Of a stretch of 5,253 nucleotides of DNA, positions 1 to 5,253 are shown piece after piece. This DNA is from Methanoculleus sp. (GTDB taxonomy: Archaea; Halobacteriota; Methanomicrobia; Methanomicrobiales; Methanoculleaceae). Each line of letters begins with the position of its first letter. Position 1 is the first letter of the stretch. Below the pieces are notes generated by a model. The model was not told the origin of the DNA. It saw only the letters and a list, made by a program, of their open reading frames with translations, and searched no databases. The position numbers and the translations under genes were made by a program. The stretch covers positions 1 to 5,253 of the forward strand of contig JALNXI010000157.1 in assembly GCA_023230425.1 (NCBI GenBank), written 5' to 3'.

Positions 1-660
1 GACGTAGACGACCGTCTGCCAGAACCCGGTCGATATCACCCCGGCAAGCCGCTTCCAGCCCTCGATGACGCCGCAGTCCTCGCGGATCATGATCGGGACG
101 ACGAAGTCGGTGGTCAGGAGGAAGACGAGCCCGAAGAGGAGAGCCGCGACCAGCAGGACCAGAATGAGCGCAATAATCAGGAACGGCGCGGCAGCGCCGG
201 GACCGGCCCCCTCAAACCCGATGAGCATGAAGACGAACGCCATAACGGCAAGGATCATGACCGCGATGAGGGCGATCTGGAAGAGAAAGAGCCGGGCTCC
301 TTTGCCGAGCCGCTCCCGGAAGAAGCCCCCGAGGCAGATATTCCCTGTCCTCAGCATATCGACGAAGACGAACTGCATCACCGCGCCGACGAGCATCCAG
401 AGGAGAGCGATCGCCAGCAGACCGACAATAAATGCCACGATCAGCGGCGCGATCCCGGGGATGGACTCCGCAACACCGGGCGAGAGGTCGCTCCCCCCGT
501 AGTTATACTGGAAGACATCCGGCAGACTGATGCCGCCTCCCACAAAGAGCGCGACAACGGCCAGGCGGAGCCAGACCCCCCACTGGGGCGGCCAGAGCAG
601 GCTTTTCGTGCGATGGAACGCACCTTCCAGCCTGCTGAATGCATACATCTCTTCAGCCAT
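1..660 (-). CDS. Polytopic membrane protein of unknown function, DUF7544-like (5' part, runs off left edge)
   Basis: The minus strand is open from the ATG at 660-658 to position 1, giving 220 residues with no stop; the C-terminus lies outside the window. A short soluble N-terminus (residues 1-28) is followed by hydrophobic segments at about 29-46, 71-100, 124-148 and 159-184, and a fifth begins near 206. Residues 32-43 (RLAVVALFVGGG) after a WP-rich stretch, and the charged loop IREDCGVIEGWKR (192-204), recall archaeal membrane proteins annotated as DUF7544; that assignment is from memory. No catalytic motif or cleavable signal peptide is evident. The frame stays open upstream to a TAA at 783-781, but 660 holds the only plausible start codon in it. 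No Shine-Dalgarno sequence precedes it, and a TATA-like element lies about 34 nt upstream, which suits a near-leaderless transcript. It is divergent from the tetrapyrrole operon, with no evident functional link. Confidence 0.85.
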   Translation of the reverse strand, partial: MAEEMYAFSRLEGAFHRTKSLLWPPQWGVWLRLAVVALFVGGGISLPDVFQYNYGGSDLSPGVAESIPGIAPLIVAFIVGLLAIALLWMLVGAVMQFVFVDMLRTGNICLGGFFRERLGKGARLFLFQIALIAVMILAVMAFVFMLIGFEGAGPGAAAPFLIIALILVLLVAALLFGLVFLLTTDFVVPIMIREDCGVIEGWKRLAGVISTGFWQTVVYV

Positions 661-690
661 ATCTGTCTTGAAGAGAAGGATACGCTCACA

Positions 691-697
691 GTTAAAA
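691..697 (-). promoter_or_regulatory. Candidate TATA box for the membrane protein gene
   Basis: Read on the minus strand, this is GTTTTAAC in context, the only clear A/T-rich block upstream of the ATG at 660. An archaeal transcription start about 25 nt downstream of the box would fall near position 668, leaving a leader of roughly 8 nt. That fits the missing ribosome binding site. The match to the archaeal TATA consensus is modest, so this is a position-based inference. Confidence 0.35.
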
Positions 698-778
698 CCT
701 TCTTTGGACGAATCGGTTTCAAGATCCCGGCTCCCGGAGGTATGCCCGCGGGTTCTGGGGGAAACGGGTTTTTCAACA

Positions 779-790
779 CCTTAATCTAGT
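779..790 (+). promoter_or_regulatory. Candidate TATA box for the tetrapyrrole operon
   Basis: The block CCTTAATCTAGT is the best-placed A/T-rich element upstream of the first operon gene. Its centre (about 785) is some 29 nt before the ATG at 814, so a start 22-27 nt downstream would be at about 807-812. The transcript would be leaderless or nearly so, consistent with no GGAGG-like sequence before 814. The second A/T block, ACTATAGAA at 802-810, is too close to the ATG to be the box for this start. The 153-nt intergenic stretch (661-813) shows no small gene. Confidence 0.4.
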
Positions 791-791
791 C

Positions 792-812
792 CGTTCACCA
801 CACTATAGAACG
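792..812. repeat. Short inverted repeat at the predicted operon transcription start
   Basis: CGTTC at 792-796 and GAACG at 808-812 form a perfect 5-bp inverted repeat separated by 11 nt. It lies between the candidate TATA box and the ATG at 814, where a bound repressor would block initiation. Arms this short are easily found by chance in a region of this size, so an operator role is only a suggestion. Confidence 0.3.
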
Positions 813-813
813 A

Positions 814-1440
814 ATGATCCCTCTCATGCTTGACCTGACGGGCAGGAGGGTGCTCATCTTCGGGGGAGGCGACGTCGGTGCCCGGAAGGCTGCATACTTT
901 GAGCATGAGGCGGAGGTGACGGTGATCAGCCGTTCCTTCTCGCCGGACCTTGACGGTCTCGCGATCAGGCGGCAGGAGGCCGACCTCTCGACCCTCCCGG
1001 ACGAGGCGCTCCGGGGTCTCCTGCAGGGCGCCTTCCTCGCGGTAGCCGCGACGCCGGACACGGGGCTCAACGACCGTATCGGGAAAGTATGCGCCGGGGC
1101 CGGCGTCCTCTTCAACAACGCCGCCGGCGAGCCCGGAGATGTCATCATCCCTTCGGTCGTCCGGGGCAGCCGCTACCTGGTCGCGATCAGCACCCACGGA
1201 AAGAGCCCTGCCGTATCGCGGTACCTCCGCATGAGACTCGAGACGGAGTACGCAGACCTCGACCGGATGATTGACCTGCAGGACGAGATGCGCTCGATGC
1301 TCCGTGAGGTCGAACCGGTGCAGGCAGAGCGGTCCCGTATCCTCTGGAGCATACTCCGGGACGAAGAGGTCTGGGGAACGCTTGCCTCCGACTACGAGAG
1401 AGCACGGGCGATAGCGATCGAGAGGCACCTGCATGCCTGA
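814..1440 (+). CDS. Precorrin-2 dehydrogenase (single-domain CysG N-terminal/Met8/SirC family)
   Basis: This 208-residue protein should oxidise precorrin-2 to sirohydrochlorin with NAD+ in the cytoplasm, feeding F430, cobamide, siroheme or alternative heme synthesis. The NAD-binding Rossmann motif is GGGDVGARKAAYF (17-29). The family segment from DVIIPS (109-114) to ISTHGKSPAVSRYLR (125-139) is well conserved. The C-terminal region (about 145-208) is helical and charged, as in family dimerisation domains. The protein ends there: the methyltransferase domain of bacterial CysG is absent, as is usual in archaea. The Asp expected in the VNVVDD-type motif (Asp104 of Salmonella CysG) appears replaced: the matching stretch reads NNAAGEPGD (101-109), with Ala104 at that position. 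Chelatase activity should therefore not be assumed. The ATG at 814 is chosen because it gives the natural N-terminus; ATG 826 would remove four residues. Its stop overlaps the hemA start by 8 nt. Confidence 0.93.
   Translation: MIPLMLDLTGRRVLIFGGGDVGARKAAYFEHEAEVTVISRSFSPDLDGLAIRRQEADLSTLPDEALRGLLQGAFLAVAATPDTGLNDRIGKVCAGAGVLFNNAAGEPGDVIIPSVVRGSRYLVAISTHGKSPAVSRYLRMRLETEYADLDRMIDLQDEMRSMLREVEPVQAERSRILWSILRDEEVWGTLASDYERARAIAIERHLHA
1420..1425 (+). promoter_or_regulatory. Ribosome binding site of hemA
   Basis: GAGAGG ends 7 nt before the ATG at 1433 and lies inside the last codons of the precorrin-2 dehydrogenase gene. It is a moderate match to the archaeal GGAGGTGA consensus and supports the start at 1433, where the two genes overlap by 8 nt. 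Confidence 0.55.
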
Positions 1441-2704
1441 GCCGGCCACGGCCCCGCTCGCACTCGCGGGCCTGAACCACCATACCGCGGACATCGCCAC
1501 GCTCGAAGCGTTCCGGTTCCCCGACGAGGCGACGTTCCTCCGGGAGGCGCGGGAACGGTTCAGGGGCGTCCTCCTGCTCCAGACCTGCAACCGCGTCGAA
1601 GTCCTGGTGCAGGGCGATGCACGGAGCCTTGAAGGGTTCCTGCGGGAGCAGGGCAGGCGCGACTTTATGGTCATCGAAGGCGACGCCGTGCCCCGCCACC
1701 TCCTGGAACTGGCCGCAGGCATCGACTCTCTGGTCGTCGGCGAGGACCAGATCCTCGGGCAGCTCAAACGGGCGCTTGCGGCTACGGAGGAGGCGGGGGC
1801 TTCTAGCAGCGTCATCGGGCTCTGCATCAACAAGGCGGTGCACGTGGGGGTCAGGATCCGGCGCCAGACGCAGATCAACCGGGGAGCGGTCTCCGTCGGT
1901 TCCGCGGCCGTGACGCTTGCAGAGAAACTCCTCGGAACCTTGCGCGACCGGCACATCCTGGTCGTCGGGAGCGGGGAGATGGGACTGCTCGTGGCGCAGG
2001 CACTGGCCGCCAAGGGCCTCACGGCCATATACGTCGCCAACAGAACCTACGAACGCGCGGTGGTGCTTGCGGATAAGATCGGGGGGCGGGCGGTCAACTT
2101 CAAAGATCTCTACCGCTACATCGCACTCTCCGACGTCGTCATATCCTGCACCGCCGCGCCGCACCCGGTCATCCGCACGGAGGAGGTCCGGGGAGTGATG
2201 GAGGAGCGCCTCTGGCCGCTCGATCAGCACCCCCGCCACCTGGTCCTCATAGACATCGCCCAGCCCCGCGATGTCGAGGAGGGGGTGCGGTCCGTCGAAG
2301 GCGTGCATCTCTTCACCATCGACGACCTCCGGAACATCAACGACGCCGCCATGGACTCCCGGAGGAGCGAGGCGGACCGGGCACGGGGGATCATCGACGA
2401 GGAACTCGACCATTTCATCCGCCTCCTCCGGCGGACGGCGGCCGACGAGACACTCGCCCTCCTCTACACCTGGGCGGAGTCGATCCGGGCGCGTGAACGC
2501 GACCGGGCGCTCGCCCGTCTGGGGGAGGAGGATAGCCGCACGGCGGAGGTCATCGATGACCTGACGCGGGCGCTCACGAAGAAGCTCCTCTCCGACGTGA
2601 CGACATCCATCCGCGCGAGTGCGGAGTGCGGCGATATAACGACAGCAGAGAGCCTGATGAGGGCGATTACCCGGGGAGAACCATGTTCCCAGAACGACGA
2701 ATGA
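1433..2704 (+). CDS. hemA: Glutamyl-tRNA reductase
   Basis: This enzyme uses NADPH to reduce the glutamyl group on tRNA-Glu to glutamate-1-semialdehyde, the first committed step of the C5 pathway. The 423 residues match the usual family length. The N-terminal catalytic domain (about 1-155) carries the TCNR motif at 51-54, with Cys52 as the thioester nucleophile, His89 before the LAAGIDSLVVGEDQILGQ segment (93-110), and conserved basic residues at 141-150. The NADPH Rossmann domain (about 168-310) begins with VVGSGEMG (177-184) and includes VANRT (201-205). The charged helical C-terminus (about 312-415) is the dimerisation domain. The N-terminal motif GLNHHTAD differs from bacterial NHKTAP, as I recall for archaeal homologues. 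A Shine-Dalgarno-like GAGAGG precedes the start; the gene overlaps its upstream neighbour by 8 nt and hemB by 22 nt, which suggests translational coupling. HemL, which uses its unstable product, is encoded two genes downstream. Confidence 0.97.
   Translation: MPEPATAPLALAGLNHHTADIATLEAFRFPDEATFLREARERFRGVLLLQTCNRVEVLVQGDARSLEGFLREQGRRDFMVIEGDAVPRHLLELAAGIDSLVVGEDQILGQLKRALAATEEAGASSSVIGLCINKAVHVGVRIRRQTQINRGAVSVGSAAVTLAEKLLGTLRDRHILVVGSGEMGLLVAQALAAKGLTAIYVANRTYERAVVLADKIGGRAVNFKDLYRYIALSDVVISCTAAPHPVIRTEEVRGVMEERLWPLDQHPRHLVLIDIAQPRDVEEGVRSVEGVHLFTIDDLRNINDAAMDSRRSEADRARGIIDEELDHFIRLLRRTAADETLALLYTWAESIRARERDRALARLGEEDSRTAEVIDDLTRALTKKLLSDVTTSIRASAECGDITTAESLMRAITRGEPCSQNDE
2673..2678 (+). 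promoter_or_regulatory. Ribosome binding site that decides the hemB start
   Basis: GGGGAG lies 4 nt before the ATG at 2683, inside the 3' end of hemA. The alternatives, GTG at 2626 and ATG at 2701 (the latter in an ATGA overlap with the hemA stop), have no comparable upstream site, so 2683 is preferred. Confidence 0.5.
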
Positions 2705-3666
2705 GACGGATACGGCGGCGGATAATCCAGCCGCTCCTCCGCGAAACAGAACTTCAGAAGACCGACCTGATAGCGCCGGTCTTTGTTGATGAATCGATCA
2801 GCACACCACTACCCATCACATCGATGCCGGGGCAGTTCCGCCACCCGATGGACGGGGTCGCCGACTACTGCGAGCGTCTCCAAAACGCCGGTATCCGGGC
2901 GGTGATCCTCTTTGGTATCCCGGCCGCAAAAGACGGCGAGGCGACCGAAGCCTATGCAGCGGACGGCGTCGTCCAGCGGGCCGTCCGGGAGATCAAGGAG
3001 CGGTTACCGCAGATGGCGGTCGTTACCGACGTCTGCGCCTGCGAGTACACTGACCACGGCCACTGCGGCATTGTTGGAGAAACTGCCGACGGCCCTGACC
3101 TCCAGAACGACCCGTCACTTGCGCTGATGGCGCGGATCGCCGTCTCCCATGCCGAGAGCGGCGCCGATATCGTCGCGCCGTCGTGCATGCTCGACGGTAT
3201 GGTGCAGGCGATCCGGGGGGCCCTGGATACCGCCGGATACCAGAACGTCCTGATCATGTCCTACTCCTCAAAGTTCGCGAGCGCCCTCTACGGGCCTTTC
3301 CGTGACGCTGCGGGCTCGGGATTCAGTTTCGGCGACCGGACGACCTACCAGATCAACCCGGGCAACGCACGCGAGGCGGTGATGGAGTCGGAGCTCGACG
3401 CGGCCGAAGGGGCGGATATCCTGATGGTCAAGCCGGCTGGAATATACCTCGACATCCTCTCATCCATCAAGGAGTTCGGCCTGCCGGTGGCGGCCTACCA
3501 GGTCAGCGGGGAGTACGCTATGATCAAGGCGGCCGCAGAGCGCGGCTGGCTGGACGAGCGGGCCGTTGCCCTCGAGAGCCTCACCGCCATAAAACGCGCC
3601 GGGGCCGACCTGATCATCACCTATTTCGCCGAAGACATAGCGAGGTGGCTCGATGAAGAGCAGTGA
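2683..3666 (+). CDS. hemB: Porphobilinogen synthase (5-aminolevulinate dehydratase), zinc type
   Basis: HemB condenses two 5-aminolevulinate molecules to porphobilinogen in the cytoplasm. From ATG 2683 it has 327 residues, the usual size of this TIM-barrel family. The two Schiff-base lysines are clear: Lys197 in SYSSKFAS and Lys250 in MVKPAG. The active-site metal loop [14 protein letters not shown] (116-129) has all three cysteines (118, 120, 128), so this is the zinc form, not the Asp-rich magnesium-only form. The N-terminal arm [18 protein letters not shown] (5-22) corresponds to the segment used in oligomer assembly. An in-frame GTG at 2626 would add 19 residues overlapping hemA further; ATG 2701 would drop the first six residues. 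The start at 2683 has the best ribosome binding site and a family-like N-terminus. It overlaps hemA by 22 nt and hemL by 14 nt. Confidence 0.97.
   Translation: MFPERRMRRIRRRIIQPLLRETELQKTDLIAPVFVDESISTPLPITSMPGQFRHPMDGVADYCERLQNAGIRAVILFGIPAAKDGEATEAYAADGVVQRAVREIKERLPQMAVVTDVCACEYTDHGHCGIVGETADGPDLQNDPSLALMARIAVSHAESGADIVAPSCMLDGMVQAIRGALDTAGYQNVLIMSYSSKFASALYGPFRDAAGSGFSFGDRTTYQINPGNAREAVMESELDAAEGADILMVKPAGIYLDILSSIKEFGLPVAAYQVSGEYAMIKAAAERGWLDERAVALESLTAIKRAGADLIITYFAEDIARWLDEEQ
3642..3647 (+). promoter_or_regulatory. Strong ribosome binding site of hemL
   Basis: GAGGTG matches the archaeal GGAGGTGA consensus and ends 5 nt before the ATG at 3653. It is embedded in the last codons of hemB and is the strongest such site in the operon, so hemL can probably initiate independently as well as by coupling. 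Confidence 0.7.
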
Positions 3667-4900
3667 CCTTTTTTCGCGGGCAAAGGCCCTGATGCCGGGT
3701 GGCGTCAGCAGCCCCGTCCGGGCAATCAAACCCTACCCGTTCTACACGGAACATGCGAGAGGATCGCACCTCACGACCGTCGATGGGGCCGATCTCGTCG
3801 ACTGCTGCCTCGGCTACGGCCCCCTCATCCTCGGCCACGCTCATCCGGGCGTCCGGGAGGCTATAGGGCGCCAGCTCGAGAAGGGGTGGCTCTACGGCAC
3901 GCCGTCGCCCCTCGAGATCGACCTTGCGGAGCTGATCACCGGCGACCACCCCGGTATCGATATGATCCGGTTCGTCTCGTCAGGCTCCGAGGCGACGATG
4001 GCCGCGATCCGGCTCGCCCGCGGCTACACGGGGAAGCAGGACATTATAAAGGTCGAAGGCGGGTTCCACGGCGCCCATGACGCGGTCCTGGTGAAGGCCG
4101 GGTCGGGGGCGACAACGCTCGGGGTGCCCGACTCCGCAGGTGTCCTCGCGGATATTGTGGCGCACACCCGGCAGGTCCCGTATAACGACCCCGAGGCGCT
4201 GGAGACGCTTCTTGCCGGGAACGACGACGTTGCCGCGTTCATCCTCGAACCGATCATGGGAAACATCGGGCCGGTGCTCCCCGACGACGACTACATCGCC
4301 GACGTCCGGGAGATCACCGCCGCCTACGACGTCCTTCTCATCCTCGATGAGGTGATCACCGGATACCGGGTCGGTATCGGCGGCGCGGAGGTGCTCTATG
4401 GTGTAAAGCCGGACCTTGCAACGTTCGGCAAGATCATCGGCGGCGGCCTCCCCATCGGGGCCTTCGGGGGGCGGCGCGACATTATGGACCTGGTTGCTCC
4501 CTCAGGTCCGGTCTACCAGGCGGGGACATTCAGCGGCAACCCGGCGAGCCTCGCGGCGGGGTCTGCGACGCTCCGCTACCTCCACGAGCACCCGGAGATC
4601 TACCGGCGGCTCGACGACGCCACCCGGGCTATCGGGGAAGTCGCCGCGGATGCCGGCAGGGGCTCGTTCGTCAGGATAGGCTCGGTCTTCAAGCACTTCT
4701 TCAGGGACTCAGCCCCGCGGAACTACCGGGAGGTCAAAGAGTGCGACACCGAGGCGTTCGGGCGGTTCTGGAAGGCGATGCTCGACGCGGGGGTCTTCCT
4801 CCCGCCGTCGCAGTTCGAGACGAACTTCCTCTCTGCTGCGCACACAGAACGGGATATTGAACAGATAGCGGACGCGTACGGATCATGTCTCTTCGCATAG
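3653..4900 (+). CDS. hemL: Glutamate-1-semialdehyde 2,1-aminomutase
   Basis: This PLP-dependent enzyme moves the amino group of glutamate-1-semialdehyde to give 5-aminolevulinate. It is a class-III aminotransferase fold protein of 415 residues, typical for the family. The N-terminus (residues 6-25) contains the family hallmark [11 protein letters not shown] at 14-24. The cofactor phosphate loop [15 protein letters not shown] lies at 109-123. Asp232, in LDEVITGYR (231-239), should pair with the PLP ring nitrogen, and Lys260, in [17 protein letters not shown] (257-273), is the Schiff-base lysine. AGTFSGNP (290-297) completes the active site. These motifs favour HemL over acetylornithine or GABA aminotransferases, as does the operon context. 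The start at 3653 follows a strong GAGGTG site and overlaps hemB by 14 nt; its end overlaps hemC by 16 nt. Confidence 0.97.
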   Translation: MKSSDLFSRAKALMPGGVSSPVRAIKPYPFYTEHARGSHLTTVDGADLVDCCLGYGPLILGHAHPGVREAIGRQLEKGWLYGTPSPLEIDLAELITGDHPGIDMIRFVSSGSEATMAAIRLARGYTGKQDIIKVEGGFHGAHDAVLVKAGSGATTLGVPDSAGVLADIVAHTRQVPYNDPEALETLLAGNDDVAAFILEPIMGNIGPVLPDDDYIADVREITAAYDVLLILDEVITGYRVGIGGAEVLYGVKPDLATFGKIIGGGLPIGAFGGRRDIMDLVAPSGPVYQAGTFSGNPASLAAGSATLRYLHEHPEIYRRLDDATRAIGEVAADAGRGSFVRIGSVFKHFFRDSAPRNYREVKECDTEAFGRFWKAMLDAGVFLPPSQFETNFLSAAHTERDIEQIADAYGSCLFA

Positions 4901-5253
4901 GCACACGAGGAAGCGCTCTCGCGCTTGCGCAGACAACCAGGGTGGTCGGCATGCTCGCCGACCGGGACGTCGAGGCGGAGATCGTCACGATCACGACCGA
5001 GGGCGACACCGCGACCAACGTCCCCCTCCACGCCATCGGCGGGCAGGGGGTCTTTGTGCGGGCACTTGACGATGCGATCCTCCGCCGCGAGATCGATGCT
5101 GCGGTGCACAGCATGAAGGATATCCCGGCGGATCGGCCGGCGGGGCTTGTCTGCTGCGCTGTGCTCGAACGGGACTCTCCTGCGGACTTCCTTGTGCACG
5201 AGGCCCCTCTCGATGCGGTCCGCGTCGTCGGGTCGTCGAGCACCCGGCGCCGC
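4885..5253 (+). CDS. hemC: Hydroxymethylbilane synthase (porphobilinogen deaminase), 5' part
   Basis: HemC joins four porphobilinogen molecules into linear hydroxymethylbilane using a covalently bound dipyrromethane cofactor. Only the first 123 codons are in the window, open to the right edge; the family is usually about 290-320 residues, so the cofactor-binding cysteine is outside. Visible motifs are [13 protein letters not shown] (4-16), TTEGD (37-41), [15 protein letters not shown] (52-66) and HSMKDIP (75-81), whose Asp79 corresponds to catalytic Asp84 of the E. coli enzyme. GSSSTRRR (116-123) matches the conserved GTSSLRR substrate-binding segment. The ATG at 4885 gives the natural short N-terminus and lies 16 nt inside hemL. 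No convincing Shine-Dalgarno sequence precedes it, so translation is probably coupled to hemL termination. Confidence 0.96.
   Translation, partial: MSLRIGTRGSALALAQTTRVVGMLADRDVEAEIVTITTEGDTATNVPLHAIGGQGVFVRALDDAILRREIDAAVHSMKDIPADRPAGLVCCAVLERDSPADFLVHEAPLDAVRVVGSSSTRRR

Larger units (their letters stand above)
814..5253 (+). other. Tetrapyrrole biosynthesis operon with fully overlapping genes (continues to the right)
   Basis: Five same-strand genes follow one another with no intergenic base: overlaps are 1433-1440, 2683-2704, 3653-3666 and 4885-4900. No terminator or internal promoter can be placed between them. One transcript from the promoter near 785 with coupled translation is the simplest reading. 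Gene order does not follow pathway order: the dehydrogenase that acts last comes first, and HemB is encoded between HemA and HemL. Enzymes for uroporphyrinogen III and precorrin-2 formation are missing from the window and would be expected past 5253 or elsewhere in the genome. Confidence 0.85.

Noticed and set aside
65..502. 145-residue plus-strand frame
   Set aside because: Its Ser/Arg/Thr/Ile-rich translation is incoherent and lies entirely opposite the membrane protein gene.
745..752. Palindrome CCCGCGGG in the divergent intergenic region
   Set aside because: Eight-base GC palindromes are common in DNA of this composition, and nothing pairs it with a second site or a promoter element.
1..789. 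Continuous stop-free plus-strand frame opposite the membrane protein gene
   Set aside because: It mirrors the hydrophobic minus-strand gene codon for codon, giving an Asp/Glu/His/Arg-rich sequence without a domain. The minus-strand reading has coherent membrane segments and family resemblance.
1469..1498. Divergent N-terminal motif in HemA (GLNHHTAD in place of bacterial NHKTAP)
   Set aside because: As I recall, archaeal glutamyl-tRNA reductases commonly differ here, and the catalytic Cys52, His89 and NADPH motifs are intact, so it does not suggest an altered function.
781..2040. 419-residue open frame on the minus strand across the precorrin-2 dehydrogenase gene and hemA
   Set aside because: It runs antisense to two well-supported genes, has a low-complexity Arg/Ser/Pro composition, and would also overlap the other antisense frame. 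It is a composition artefact.
1187..2413. 408-residue open frame on the minus strand across hemA
   Set aside because: It is antisense to an unambiguous hemA with intact catalytic and NADPH motifs. Its translation is rich in Arg, Pro, Val and Asp with no recognisable domain, as expected of mirror frames in GC-rich coding DNA.
2626..2682. GTG-initiated 19-residue N-terminal extension of HemB
   Set aside because: It lies entirely within hemA coding sequence and lacks a ribosome binding site, and the HemB family N-terminus begins near the ATG at 2683.
4723..5199. 158-residue minus-strand frame across the hemL-hemC junction
   Set aside because: It lies antisense to conserved HemL and HemC coding sequence and shows no domain of its own.

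Overview
The window looks like a GC-rich methanogenic archaeon of the Methanomicrobia, most likely Methanoculleus or a close relative in Methanomicrobiales. This rests on protein character and gene order, not on a search: a single-domain precorrin-2 dehydrogenase next to hemA-hemB-hemL-hemC, an archaeal-style glutamyl-tRNA reductase N-terminus, GGAGGTG-like ribosome binding sites and short promoters without clear leaders. No rRNA, tRNA, mobile element or CRISPR array is visible.

Layout. Positions 1-660 (minus strand) hold the N-terminal 220 codons of an integral membrane protein of unknown function that runs off the left edge; it resembles the archaeal DUF7544-type membrane proteins. Positions 661-813 are a divergent intergenic region with TATA-like elements facing both ways. 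From 814 to the right edge lies one compact plus-strand operon: precorrin-2 dehydrogenase (814-1440), hemA (1433-2704), hemB (2683-3666), hemL (3653-4900) and the 5' part of hemC (4885 to beyond 5253). Every gene overlaps the next, by 8, 22, 14 and 16 nt.

Function. The operon encodes the C5 route of tetrapyrrole synthesis. HemA reduces glutamyl-tRNA to glutamate-1-semialdehyde, HemL converts that to 5-aminolevulinate, HemB condenses two of those to porphobilinogen, and HemC polymerises four porphobilinogens to hydroxymethylbilane. The first gene acts later, oxidising precorrin-2 to sirohydrochlorin, the branch point for coenzyme F430, cobamides, siroheme and alternative-pathway heme. The two enzymes between HemC and precorrin-2 (uroporphyrinogen-III synthase and its methyltransferase) are not in the window and may lie just downstream.

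The window is mostly a well-understood biosynthetic operon; I see no new system. The points most worth checking are the apparent loss of the conserved catalytic aspartate in the precorrin-2 dehydrogenase, the probable leaderless divergent promoters, and an inverted repeat at the predicted operon transcription start.
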